Part shown: in pieces, positions 10,881-21,052 of the stretch
Numbering within the stretch: position 1 is the stretch's first letter
Layout: each line of letters opens with the position of its first letter
Notes under the pieces: generated by a model
What the model saw: only the letters and a program-made list of their open reading frames with translations
What the model was told of the DNA's origin: nothing
Databases searched by the model: none
Assembly (NCBI GenBank): GCA_013350335.1
Contig: CM023532.1
Coordinates: forward strand, 36,395,708-36,459,707
Reading direction: 5' to 3'
DNA length: 64,000 nucleotides
Origin: Chimonanthus salicifolius
Lineage: Eukaryota > Streptophyta > Magnoliopsida > Laurales > Calycanthaceae
Program-made: the position numbers and the translations under genes

Positions 10881-11215
10881 TGTCAAGTGACAAAAGGTCA
10901 GAGATTGGTTAATTTGTAAAACTAATGACTTTATATAAAATTTAAGACTGTTTTCTCTCAATGGATAACTTTTGAATGTAAGTTTTACTTCAAGAAGAAT
11001 ATTACCATGTCATGATTTTCTAACACGGTATCACAGCAGATTCCGTATGAAGCCGCAGGACAAAACTGTACGTGAAGGCGGAAGATATGAAGTGCCAAAA
11101 AAGACCAATGTCAAATAATTTGTGAAACCAATGACTATATAACACTTAAGGAATAATTACTAGCTTTTGAATGTAAGTTCTACTTTAAGAATGTTATTAT
11201 CTTATAATAACGTTA
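10881..11215 (+). mobile_element. TRIM retrotransposon, degenerate second LTR
   Basis: The first LTR (10881-11035) starts TGTCAAGTGACAAAAG and ends CATGATTTTCTAACA. It is followed directly by CGGTATCACAGC, a diverged initiator-Met tRNA primer-binding site. A second LTR copy (about 11090-11215) shares TTTTGAATGTAAGTTCTACTT with the first but is shortened. The LTR is the same family as the minus-strand TRIM at 19855. No protein is encoded, as expected of TRIMs. Confidence 0.6.
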
Positions 11216-11419
11216 ATTGATGGTAATATATGAAGAGTATGTTCAGATATTATGTTGTATATAAATTCATCATTGATTCGATTATTTAAGTCTAAAGTGA
11301 TTGCACAATTGCCTATGGCATCTGCTTTCTTCCACATTTGTGGCGCTTGATCAAATATTTTCTAACCTCGCATTAATCTTCTCTTTATTATTTCTATCTG
11401 TCACCTACCCAAACTTCTG

Positions 11420-11427
11420 TATAAGAA
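11420..11427 (+). promoter_or_regulatory. Putative TATA box of the first glycine-rich gene
   Basis: TATAAGAA lies 98 bp upstream of the ATG at 11518, implying a short leader of roughly 65 bp that ends in a GA tract. Confidence 0.45.
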
Positions 11428-11498
11428 CACCGCTTCCATGCATACTCCAACCAACACTTCTCTCCCTCTCATAAAACATTATCCACACTTCCCCACCA

Positions 11499-11517
11499 GA
11501 GAGAGAGAGAGAGAGAG
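11499..11517 (+). repeat. (GA)n tract abutting the start codon
   Basis: Nine and a half GA dinucleotides run directly into the ATG at 11518. GA-rich leaders are common in plant genes and bind GAGA-binding (BBR/BPC) proteins. The direct contact with the start codon makes it length-variable right at the initiation site. Confidence 0.8.
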
Positions 11518-11919
11518 ATGGCAAAGTGGTACTGTGTTGTTTTGGTGCTTGCAGTAGTGGTCGCTTCCACAACTGCCAGAGATGTTCCCAGCAAGGAAGC
11601 TCTCGACACAAGTGCTAACACGACACCTACAGCCGCCGGAGTCAAGGACAAGAAGAACTTCGTATTTGGCGGCGTCGGTGGCTTTGCCGGAGTTGGCGGT
11701 GTAGTAGGGCTGCCACTTCTCGGTGGAGTTGGTGGAGTCGGCGGTGGAGTTGGCGGAGTCGGCGGTGGAGTTGGTGGAGTCGGCGGTGGAGTTGGAGGCC
11801 TTGGAGGAGTCGGTGGAGGTGGACTGGGCGGGCTTGGAGGTGTTGGCGGTTTAGGTGGTGCAGGAGGCGGCGTCGGAGGCGGTGCAGGTGTTGGTGGTGC
11901 TGGTGGTATTCTACCTTGA
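11518..11919 (+). CDS. Secreted glycine-rich protein (cell-wall type), 133 aa
   Basis: Residues 1-20 form a hydrophobic signal peptide (MAKWYCVVLVLAVVVAST) with likely cleavage after Ala before Arg-Asp. Residues 21-50 are a short hydrophilic linker, then from about residue 51 (FGGVGGFAGVGG) the protein is nearly all GGVGG/GGLGG repeats to the end (GILP). There is no RNA-recognition motif, zinc knuckle or Cys-rich tail, so this is the signal-peptide plus Gly-X repeat type regarded as structural cell-wall proteins. Single exon, with a TATA-like motif at 11420 and a GA tract touching the ATG. The opposite strand has a long proline-rich open frame that is only the mirror of the GGN repeats. Precise role is not known. 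It could also be a secreted defence or stress-induced GRP. Confidence 0.8.
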   Translation: MAKWYCVVLVLAVVVASTTARDVPSKEALDTSANTTPTAAGVKDKKNFVFGGVGGFAGVGGVVGLPLLGGVGGVGGGVGGVGGGVGGVGGGVGGLGGVGGGGLGGLGGVGGLGGAGGGVGGGAGVGGAGGILP

Positions 11920-13128
11920 TGTTGTTGAAGTTGAAAGGAAACCCTAGGTGTAGTTGGTGTCTGTTGGTCTAGTGTCTGAACTTCCAAGTAGTTTTTACTT
12001 TTTAGTGTTAGTAAAACTAGGTTGCTTCATTTGAGTTCAACTCTCTTTTGTCTTTTGAGTCATTATCATGTTTTAATCTCAATGATTTAGTTTTGTTAAT
12101 TCAGAGGACTTGTTTAAAAGCTTTGTTACTTGTCTTCTTCACAATTGTTTCTCTGTTTCTTTTGAATGTAATCACAGTTTTCTCAAAGATTTATGTGTTG
12201 CTTTACATTTCAAACGTGAACTGAGTCTATTTAACATTTGCAGAGGACATGATAATGATGGGATATCAATTTAAAATTTAAATACATTTGCTAGGCATAA
12301 AAGCTACCTCCTCTCAGGGGAAATGTGTGGTAGGTGTCCAACAAAAGAGCTCCTAAGCTGCTGAGATCCATCACATTGATGACTTCGTGTATATATATAT
12401 ATATATTTATTTATTTATTATGTAAGTCGACCTCTAATTTAATTTTAAAAACTTAAACCAATTGAGTAGGCTAAATATTATGAAAAACCAACTTCTAATG
12501 TACCCATTATGCATTTCTTGTGGTTAATAGTTCCTCACCATCTGAAAATCATTTCGAATGAGATTCTATTAGGAGACTTCTACCAAACAAAGAATATGTC
12601 CTTAGTGTTGTTGGATGAATAATTAGATAGATATAGAGTTTTTAGAGTTTCATCACTAATCGATCATCGTATTTATTGTATATAAATATATATTAAAATT
12701 ATTAATTTTAAACATTAGATGAAGCTAGACACTTTTTAACCTTTTTTATTGCGTAGGTTAGCTTCATCCTTGCTTAAGTAATCCTAAGGAGCCCACTTAT
12801 TCTTCTGTTAGTATTTCATTAAAAAAAAAAGCACAAAGATAAGCCCACAACCCAAGCAAGGCTAGAAGCAAAACCATGTACTACTTTGGGGTCGTTGCCC
12901 AGTAATTAATATTTCACTTGGTTGAAGTTGATACTTTTTGACCCTTTGTTACTGTCGGTCTGTTGTCCGTATCTCAGTTGGACCACACATTCTGAAGTCC
13001 TGAGGCCTATTTATTAGAGTTGGGACCTCATTGTCATGGAATGAATGACCATCAAAGGGAAGGATGATGGTCATTATTTGCCCATTAAAGAAAAGAAGGG
13101 TATCTCGCACAAAATAATTTTGTGTAAG
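11920..13128. other. 3' flank of the glycine-rich gene and intergenic DNA
   Basis: The first 300 bases are T-rich and probably include the 3' UTR. A short (AT)n run lies near 12390. No other gene seen. Confidence 0.5.
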
Positions 13129-13412
13129 GAGACATGGGTTTTAGGTTATTGCCCATTTTACTTTTTCACTGTCGTACGAAAGTATTTTAAAAAAAAATTA
13201 GTGATCCGGTCAGTGAGTCGGTCGGGGATCCAATTTCATTGATCAGATCAGTGATCCAGTTTGATGTCTGTATGAAAAAAAAAAACAGTTTCACTTAGAT
13301 AAATTTCAGTGATCCGATCAGTGAGCCAATTTATACTGCAATAGAAAGGTCAGTGAGCCGATTTATACCGCAGTGGAAAGGTAAAATGGGCAATACCTTA
13401 ATCTCGTGTCTG
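13129..13412. mobile_element. MITE with about 40-bp inverted ends, 284 bp
   Basis: The left end (GAGACATGGGTTTTAGG, then TTATTGCCCATTTTAC) is inverted at the right end (GTAAAATGGGCAATA, then CCTTAATCTCGTGTCTG). The interior carries tandem repeats of a motif like GTGATCCGATCAGTGAGCC. Long ends suggest a Mutator-like derivative, but I found no clean target duplication. Confidence 0.58.
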
Positions 13413-13639
13413 ATTATACAAAACACTTGTGGAAGAATCACTATCTAAAAATAAGTGTTTTTGCAATATCAAGTATATTTTAAAAGAAAAAAATGATTTG
13501 AAACTGGTGTTTCTGTGAGTATTTAGTGTCATTTTGTGATAAATATTTTTTAGTTTGTTACAATAAAAGTCAACTTGAAGTAGAATGACGGAAATGAAAA
13601 AAAAAAAAAATAGAATGAGACAGTGACTAATATTAGTAA

Positions 13640-13996
13640 AAATATTGTATTTGAATCAATTTCCATGGATATACAACCCTTTTCACATATGAATAGACAG
13701 GATTCATTGCAAATATAGTACAAAGAAAATTCGATCCCTTTCCATTTATGAATTTCATATTTTCTTGTGATGTATGCGATACAAAGTTCCTACTTCCTAG
13801 TGTAGAACTTTTTTGAGTCATTTTATTGATTTTACTCATACGAAATAGATATCATCCAAATTAGAGAATATTAACAAAGCCCCTTTATTAGTTATCCATA
13901 ATCAGAATTAAAGTCTAGTGACTTTGTTTTATCTAGAACGTAAAAAGATTCCTTGAATATTTGGAGCAGTCGAAGGAAAGATTAATTTCTTATTAT
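13640..13996 (-). other. Probable plastid-derived DNA (ndhJ downstream spacer)
   Basis: This directly adjoins the ndhJ 3' end on its downstream side and has the look of a plastid intergenic spacer (between trnF-GAA and ndhJ in the usual plastid order). The ndhJ part is certain and this part is inferred from adjacency. I see no trnF, so the insertion stops before it or its left edge is decayed. Confidence 0.45.
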
Positions 13997-14206
13997 TCAA
14001 TGAGCATCTCGTATTTCATAGAAATTGGGGGCGATATAATCCTTACTTAGAGGCCATCTTATCCAACTTTCGGACATCAAGATACATTTCAGGTGTGGAT
14101 GAATTTCATAAGAGATCCCCAACATATTATAAAATTCTCGTTCTTGAAAATCATCACGGAAACAGGCAGGATTCGTCATTGGGGCAAACACTTTTATGCA
14201 CTTCAA
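13997..14206 (-). pseudogene. ndhJ: Nuclear plastid insertion: 3' part of ndhJ
   Basis: The frame ends ...[18 protein letters not shown] then YEIRDAH and a stop. This is the highly characteristic C-terminus of the plastid NADH dehydrogenase-like complex subunit J, with Arg and Ser replacing usual residues. Upstream pieces [20 protein letters not shown] and CIKVFAP are also ndhJ. Between them, part of the conserved sequence is missing, and the N-terminal half is absent. It is therefore a broken copy of a plastid gene moved into the nucleus. The real gene works in the thylakoid membrane complex; this copy should be non-functional. Confidence 0.85.
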
Positions 14207-15114
14207 ATCAAAGAAGGATGATTTTCATCATAGCATTAAAAGGAGAACTCTATATAAACATTAATATGAAGTAAATTACCTTATGGAAATTGATTTCGTC
14301 ACCGTTATTTTTATTAAGATGGGGTACTATCTCTATTTTACTCTTCATTTTATTACGATAAATTGATGATATTCTTATTTTATCTTTTTAAATTCTCAAT
14401 TCATTATAATAAAATAAAAGACAAAATGGTGTCTAATGTTAGTAAAGGTAAATGTGCTCAAATAATTTCTCTTACTTATGTAAGAGAATTAATTTGAGTT
14501 TATGTTAAGTTAATCCACAATATAAACCATTTATATTAAGACAATTTAGAAAATATCAAAAATAAAAGGAAAATTATATACACAGTTCTTATAAAACATA
14601 GAAAAAGCCTATATGAATGACTAAAATAACATCAAATGTTAAAAATTGATGTATTAAATTTTGACAATTTCAAGCAAAATTTTGGATATATTGGTTTTTG
14701 TAGCTATTCCTAAGAACTTGATATTTTTTAATATTTATATATTACCTTTTTGAAATAAAATTTTTAATCATTATTCTAAATTTTAATTTTTTTTCTTAGT
14801 CTGAGATAATTCTATTCCCTAACAAATTGTGTACGGAATGAGAAGTTTATACATATTTTCAAAAATTACTAAGAACTCATTATATTTTTTTTTAACAAAT
14901 AGCAGTAAAGTGAGAGACACATTCTCTCTCTCAGCTTTGGCCATTGAATGTAAAAGAGGGAGTTGATTTTGTCATTGGTAATTTCTATAAAATGTGGTCT
15001 ATTATTTAAAATTGTGATAATTTTTAAGAGTATTTTTGTTTTAGTAAATAATCTACTAAAAATATTTTAATTATATAAATTGTCATATAATTCAAGTTTA
15101 TACAGTTCGATTAT
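14207..15114. other. Intergenic, no gene seen
   Basis: AT-rich non-coding. The first bases may still be plastid-derived. No feature recognised. Confidence 0.45.
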
Positions 15115-15122
15115 TTAAAAAT

Positions 15123-15284
15123 GGGTACACATTCTCACACAAGATAATTTCAATTTTTTTTTTGAAATTCTCATTTTACCCTTCCAACCAACAAAGAAAG
15201 TGAAAAGGTAAAATGGGAATTTTTTTAAAAAAAATGAATTTTCATCTGAGATAAAAGGACTCTCTTGTGTGAGAATGTTTACCC
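15123..15284. mobile_element. MITE, 162 bp, 8-bp target duplication
   Basis: GGGTACACATTCTCACACAA at the left is inverted at the right (TTGTGTGAGAATGTTTACCC). Perfect flanking direct repeats TTAAAAAT occur at 15115-15122 and 15285-15292. The 8-bp duplication fits hAT, but the GGG-initial, long ends also fit Mutator-like elements. Confidence 0.75.
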
Positions 15285-15404
15285 TTAAAAATATATTTTT
15301 AATTTTTATAATGTTGAAAAGAGCATTGATAAGGGTATTACTATTTTTTTTTTATAAAAAGAGAAAAAAAATTACATTAGTCTCCCTTATTTTATACTAC
15401 ATTT

Positions 15405-15560
15405 AAGGTGAACTGAAATTTATGACATGGGAAAGTAAATTAGTTGCGGGTTCAAGCCCTCGTAGTCTAATCTTTGTGTGCCTTAGAGATAATGGACTCA
15501 TCCATAATGATTTTAATAGGACTGTGTATGAATTTCTCACATGTTAATAAAAAAAATCAA
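15405..15560 (+). mobile_element. SINE, decayed A box
   Basis: A B-box-like GCGGGTTCAAGCCCTC is followed by the same body as the SINEs at 1290 and 8051 (TTTGTGTGCCTTAGAGATAA, then TGGACTCATCC) and an A-rich tail near 15545. The A box is not recognisable. Confidence 0.5.
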
Positions 15561-17640
15561 TAATTTACACTAATAACAACCTATTGAATTGAATAAGGGA
15601 AAATATAAATTGAGTCAGGGAAATTCATTAAGGGGCATTAAAGGAGATGTCATAAAATTGGATCAGACCGTAGCTTGCCATATAAATGGTCATGTCGTCC
15701 TCATTTTCAGATGTTCATAAATTCATTCAAATTCATGTATTCATTCATGTCAGATTGGTAGCTGAAGCTGTGTACTCACTGGTCTAGGACTTGCTCTGTT
15801 ATTGGAAGCCAGTTTCGACACTTGGATGGATAAAAGATATTTGGACATTTTTAAGATGAGAGGTCTCGCCTCTTTAATTTACAAACACGTGTAAATCTTC
15901 TAATTCACAATAAAGAAAATAAAGAATGGCCATTTTTATGGATTTATCCAGTTAACTCGTCTTTCTAAAAATCAGCTTTATCAAGATAATGCCTCCATTT
16001 GGAGTTTCATATTAGGGTTGTGTTTGAACGAGTGGTAAATTTTAGAAGGGTTATTCAAGGTTATTTCTAGGGTTATTTCTGATTAGGAGTTACTTCCGAT
16101 AATATAAAAAATCACTGTAAAAAAAAGGGGTTTTCAAAAGGAGGAGATGGATAAAAAGATGATTTTTCTAATTTTACCATTTAGTTATCAAACAAGAGTA
16201 ACAAAGGATTCCCAGCCTAGGGCTTTGCATGCTCTTTCTCCTACCCTCCCTTCTTCCCCTTTTATCATCTGCTTCTAATCTAATATATTCATTTTGTATG
16301 AATATGTAACTGGATCGGAGACACCTCACTATATAGAGTGGAAAAGCTACAAATTGCAAGCACAAAAAGGAGAGGTAGACCACTTAAAATGTATAAGAAA
16401 AAGATTAGAAAAGACACCTCACGAAAGTATAATTTATGAGTCACATGGAAAACTAGAACTCGAAAAACGAACTCCAACTAAATGGAATTTGAAAGGATGA
16501 TGTTAATGACGATGAGTAATCAATCATATTAATAATTATTTTATTATTTTGTACTTTAATAGTCTCCTATTTCATTCGTAATGTTTCTAATCATATATGA
16601 ACATGCATAAAGTATCTTAAACACCATTCCAACAATTTTATTTTTATTTTTCATAATTTGAACCTATTGTAGAGAACACACACCAAGAACCTTGGTCTTG
16701 AATTCTATCATAAGTAATGCTCAAACTAAACCCTAGTAAAGCCTAATTTCAAGTGATAACTTTATTCCACGCTCTTTCTTTATGTTTCTTTTATGACCAA
16801 AGATGTTTAGGCATTTTAAAACACCCAATTAATTCTTAAGACATTTACAAGCTTCTCTTTCTACACACATTCAATAACTCTATAAAGAGTGGTCTTTTAG
16901 AATGGAGTATGAATCAAATTCAAGGCTCTTACTTTCTAAGACGGGTTTGTGAATATCACTCCAACTCTTTACTCAAACTCCTTTATATCCTCTATTCATA
17001 ACTTCATGTAACTTCGTATATATCTTAGATGTCGATCTAAAACTTGTATTTGAATTGACCAGTGATAAAGTTGTTTTTTTTTCACAAGACATTTTCAAAT
17101 TCCAACCTAAATTGGCAAATAATCAGACACAAAAATATCCCCTGTAATTATTAAAAAAAGAAAAGAAAAAGAGGTAGCTCTGTTTATAAATTGATTTTTG
17201 TCAATTTAAATACAAAATGTCTTTTAGAAGTAGACCTGTTTTTGACCATTTACATTTCATAGAATTCTCCTTTTTATCTTAGAAGTCAAAATTTTGTTTA
17301 ACAAATTCCTCATATAAGGTCATTATGGTTCTTAGTTCTTTACTCTTGTACCAAGTGGCCCACAATGTAATTGTTTCATTTAAGTCTATTTCAATTGGTA
17401 TAATTAAATTTTCAAACTACAAAAGAAAAATTAAAAACAAATAAACGGGCTTTAAACAATGTCAAAACTTGGCTTATGAACAAACCAGATTGGAATACAG
17501 GATTGCAGCATGGCCAAGTCCCATAAGACCTAACTTAATTTCGATTCTAATATTCTCTTAAGCCACAACATGTGAAGGGTTTAATTTCTTATGTCTAATT
17601 TCTTTCCCAAACACCTAAACAAGCTACTCCAACCTCGCTC
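15561..17640. other. Intergenic, no gene seen
   Basis: About 2 kb. A TTGTGTTTGAACGAG motif near 16020 resembles a MITE terminus, but I found no inverted partner. Short frames near 16290-16500 have no recognisable content. Confidence 0.5.
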
Positions 17641-17648
17641 ATCTCGAG

Positions 17649-17837
17649 TAGGGGTCTAAAATTCGGCGAGATCTTGGTCGATATGACCGAGATATTACCA
17701 TCTCGGCCAACACATCTCGGTCTCGGCCCAGATTTGACCCAAACAAGGGAGAGAAAGAATAATATCGGCCCATATTGTGGAATCGAGATATCGGCCGAAA
17801 TGCAAAGATCTCGGTTCCACCGAATTTTGGACCCCTA
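17649..17837. mobile_element. hAT-type MITE with dyads, 189 bp
   Basis: The ends are TAGGGGTCTAAAATTCGG and CCGAATTTTGGACCCCTA, a near-perfect inverted repeat. A perfect 8-bp duplication ATCTCGAG lies at 17641-17648 and 17838-17845. In this copy the interior dyads favour CTCGGCCGA/TCTCGGTC forms. No coding capacity. Confidence 0.9.
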
Positions 17838-17845
17838 ATCTCGAG

Positions 17846-18610
17846 AAAGGGTTTGTTACTGCTTCGCCATATGCATTTCGGTACAGCGATGACAAAAAAA
17901 TTAAATTTTATAAGTTTCTGACTAATATTATTTGAATGATTCTTACAAACCATATCATTTAAATTATATCTATTAGTAAATCTACTCATTTATAAAAATC
18001 TATTTTAAGTTCAATTCATTTCGCCCAACCGATGCTGTAAAATTCCAACTCATGTTAGGCTATCGAAAAACCTGGTGTTTGCATCAAATCTTTATCTTTA
18101 TTAAAAATAAATAAACCATTATTTTGAAAATCTTGGAAGGCCTTCTTCTTTTTCTGTTTAATTTTTTTTATCCATCCAATAAAAAATAGATTACTTGAAA
18201 GAAGAGGAAAATATATTAGTTTTTGTGTTAATTTTTTTTTTCACTCCTTTCATTAGTACCATCTCCTGAATATCTAGAAGTTGGAAGAAAATCCCATCTA
18301 CTCGAAAGTAAATAAGCCAGCCTTAGGCTAATATTTTGGTTGTAGAGGGCCTTGCCCAGCCCAACATTACCAAGCAAAATGGACCACTTATGGACGGACT
18401 GAGAATGGGCTTTATTCTAAAGCTTGTGGGCTGAATTTGAGCCCAACTTTAAGCCTCGCAAGGAAACTGGTTGGACCTCATCATGCATTATACTGTGATG
18501 ATATTTGCTACAGGTTTTGTGATCATTATTTTCTAAATTTATACTAATTGTAAAAGAAAATAAAGTGAGTTCATTCAAATTATTTTGTTTTATTTTAAAT
18601 TTTACACATA
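17846..18610. other. Intergenic, no gene seen
   Basis: Non-coding, AT-rich. Nothing recognised. Confidence 0.5.
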
Positions 18611-18771
18611 TAATGGTGTACATATCGGCTGATACGTATATATCGATTTTTAAAACCTTTATATATCGGCCGATATTTGCCGATATATATTGGATATCGG
18701 CAGATATTGGTGGATTTTGTAAAAAAAGAATAGGAGAGAGAAATATATCGATACCGAATTTTAAACCCCTA
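18611..18771. mobile_element. hAT-type MITE copy, one good end
   Basis: The right end ACCGAATTTTAAACCCCTA matches the family. The left end TAATGGTGTACATATCGG is diverged. The interior is dense in ATATCGGCCGATAT and relatives. No clear target duplication. Confidence 0.55.
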
Positions 18772-19849
18772 GTTTCAATATATCCCACATCCTTTTTTTT
18801 AACTGAAATCCCACAAAAAGCTCTTTAGAAACTAAAGTATAATAAATAAAATAAGTAAATGAATAAACATAGAACCACTAAAGCTTCAAAATTGTTACTT
18901 TATAAACATGTAACGCTTCAATCCCTGGGTTTCGGGTAGCGAAAACTAGTGAAGACACAGGAATTTTGGTTTGACCGTAACGTATGGCAAACAGAATATT
19001 ATATCAACGAGTGTGAAATTCATTTCAAATGTCTGAAATAACCTTCAAAGAAGTTCTTATTTTAAAACCAATTTAATTTCTAATATGACTGAGTAAACTA
19101 ATTTGACCGATATTTGATGCATATCGGCCCAATAGTAACAGAATTATGAAATCCGAAAAGAAATGAATTGACTTAGACAAATTTTGTTTGTCGACAACTT
19201 CAGACCAATCAATCAAATATTGATTAATATACGATCGATCGAACACTACTTGAAAAACGGTGCTTCTGCTTTGAAACAAAATGCTACAAATGCGGTCACA
19301 ATGCATCACATACCACATGGCCCGTACACCATTAGAGTCGATACGATCACTATTTCTTGTCAAAATCATATGAAAATGAGTTTGATCAAAGGGAGTAAGG
19401 GGTAAAGAACTAAGGGTTAAAACTCAAAATCTACACAGAATTATCAAAATTAGAAAACCATAGCTGAGGTGATTTTAGAGGAAAATTGATCCAAATCACA
19501 AGCGTGGTTGATGTAATAATCACAATGTTGAAAATGAACAAGAGGAAATTCTCAAATCTATAAGTGTCTCTACTCTAAAGAACTGAATAGTTTTAAGTTA
19601 TAAATTTATAGTTGTGTTAGTTGTGGCGTCCTTTTGATAGGTTATGTTTGTGTTCGTTTGATTTTTACTGTTGCATTAACATTGTTTTGGTCATTTACAA
19701 TTAAGATAACCTGTGCATGACCTACTAAAATGGAATTATTATATATATTATTTTCCATTCGTATTTTAAAATTAAATGAACCGAGTTTGAATTGATGATT
19801 GAAAGGGGTTCACTGAAACACTTGAGAAGATCAAAGTGATCAACTATTA
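18772..19849. other. Intergenic with a fragment of the dyad repeat
   Basis: A short piece near 19100-19130 (ttgaccgatatttgatgcat, then atcggccc) looks like a remnant of the dyad MITE family. No gene seen. Confidence 0.45.
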
Positions 19850-19854
19850 CATTG

Positions 19855-20261
19855 TGTTAGAAAATCAAGACATGATAATACTCTTGAGATATAACTCACT
19901 CTCAAAAGCTAACCATGGAGAAAAGAGTGTCTCAAATGTTATATAGAGTTATTGATTTTTAAAATTAGGAGATGTGAGACTTTTGTCACTTTCAGACCCA
20001 CCCACATCATGTAGAAACTTCACACCCATCTTCACATGCAGCTGCACTCTCATGTAGAAACTTCACACCCATCTTCACATGCAGCTGCACTCTGCGGCTG
20101 CACGTGAAACTTGCTCTAATATCATGTTTGAAAATCAAGACATAATAACATTCTTGAGTTATTCTTGAGTTAGAAGTCACTCTCAAAAGCCACCCGTTAA
20201 GAAAAGAGTATCTCAAATGTTATATAGTCATTGAACAACGTGAAACTTTTTATCACTTTCA
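19855..20261 (-). mobile_element. Complete TRIM retrotransposon, 407 bp
   Basis: Two direct repeats (LTRs) occupy 19855-19994 and 20125-20261. Read on the minus strand, the 5' LTR ends ...TTTTCAAACA and is followed by TGATATTAGAGC, a two-mismatch initiator-Met tRNA primer-binding site. A purine-rich GATGTGGGTGGGTC precedes the 3' LTR. Flanking 5-mers CATTG and CACTG differ at one base, an old target duplication. It encodes nothing. Same family as the TRIM at 10881. Confidence 0.7.
20011..20096. repeat. 43-bp tandem duplication inside the TRIM
   Basis: GTAGAAACTTCACACCCATC begins at 20011 and again at 20054. The two 43-bp units are almost identical and enlarge the element's internal region. 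Confidence 0.93.
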
Positions 20262-20266
20262 CACTG

Positions 20267-20586
20267 ATTCTCACGTTCAGTTGTAAGTTTTTGTAACAGA
20301 AGTAAAAAAGGAGAGAAGCAATAAACCCTGCCGTTGTAAATTAGAGAATAAAATTGATAAAAGGGTGTTTTGATCTTCGCAACGGTCAAAGGTTCTCAAC
20401 CTACTAACAGTAAAGAAAACTTCTGCAACCTAAAATGAGGAGAAAGGTTCCATTCACAGAATTTCAAAGCAATGGTTCGAAACAAATGGAAGAAAAGAGA
20501 CCTTAGACAAAAATAGATTAGAAGCCTTTCCAACACTTGTCTGCTTCACGACTTCACTTTGTTTTCCATCCCCCAAACCTCAGGTC
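20267..20586. promoter_or_regulatory. Upstream region of the second glycine-rich gene
   Basis: 320 bases between the TRIM and the TATA box at 20587. The TRIM therefore inserted close to this promoter. No specific factor site stands out. Confidence 0.35.
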
Positions 20587-20594
20587 TATAAATA
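20587..20594 (+). promoter_or_regulatory. TATA box of the second glycine-rich gene
   Basis: TATAAATA, a strong plant TATA match, lies 52 bp upstream of the ATG at 20639. This supports that ATG over the longer frame opening at 20537, which would start upstream of the promoter. Confidence 0.75.
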
Positions 20595-20638
20595 CCTTAC
20601 TACCGCAAGATGTTTCAGTGAGCTTCCGAAGTCTTCAC

Positions 20639-21052
20639 ATGGCTCGCCTACTCTTAGCTTGTGTTTCCTTCCTAGTCCTTCTCAACCATGCTTTCACCGC
20701 AAGAACGCTCTTACAATTTGCATCAGCACCAACACCCTTAAATTGGGGTAGTGGTGGAGGTGGTGGCGGTGGCGGTGGTGGCAGCAGCAGTGGTGGAGGA
20801 GGCGGCGGTGGTGGTGGAGGAGGACGTAGTGGTGGAGGCAGTGGGTTTGGGTCAGGAAGTGGAAGCGGCTTCAGTGGGCCTTTTGGCAGTGGTAGTGGAG
20901 TTGCTGGTGGTGGAGGTGGCAGTGGTGGTGGAGGTGGAGGCGCCGGAGATAGTGGCTTTGGAAGTGGTAGTGGCACCGGAGAAATCAGCTTTGGTCCTGG
21001 TGGTGGTGCAGTTGGCGACGTAGGAGTTCTCGGAGGAGGCGGCATCCCTTAG
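20639..21052 (+). CDS. Secreted glycine/serine-rich protein, 137 aa
   Basis: The chosen start gives MARLLLACVSFLVLLNHAFT, a clean signal peptide cleaved around residues 20-22. A short non-repetitive piece follows (RTLLQFASAPTPLNWGSG), then a long Gly-rich domain. The first part is poly-Gly with Ser and the second part is GSGSG/GFGSG repeats, ending GGGAVGDVGVLGGGGIP. No RNA-binding motif or Cys-rich C-terminus is present. Such proteins are usually cell-wall or secreted stress-related GRPs; the exact function cannot be read. It is a single exon 45 bp downstream of the end of a TATA box. It is not a recent duplicate of the 11518 gene: the repeats differ (GGVGG there, GGGGS/GSGSG here). The mirror-strand proline-rich frame is an artefact of GGN codons. 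Confidence 0.78.
   Translation: MARLLLACVSFLVLLNHAFTARTLLQFASAPTPLNWGSGGGGGGGGGGSSSGGGGGGGGGGGRSGGGSGFGSGSGSGFSGPFGSGSGVAGGGGGSGGGGGGAGDSGFGSGSGTGEISFGPGGGAVGDVGVLGGGGIP

Noticed and set aside
11469..11987. Long proline-rich open frame on the minus strand over the first glycine-rich gene
   Set aside because: It is the mirror of GGN glycine codons (CCN proline). The plus strand has the signal peptide, leader and TATA motif.
16010..16230. MITE suggested by a TTGTGTTTGAACGAG end
   Set aside because: No inverted partner or target duplication found downstream.
20537..20638. Longer N-terminus for the second glycine-rich protein
   Set aside because: It would begin upstream of the TATA box at 20587, and the inner ATG gives a clean signal peptide.
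20635..21045. Proline-rich minus-strand frame over the second glycine-rich gene
   Set aside because: Same mirror effect; the plus-strand gene has a strong TATA box and signal peptide.
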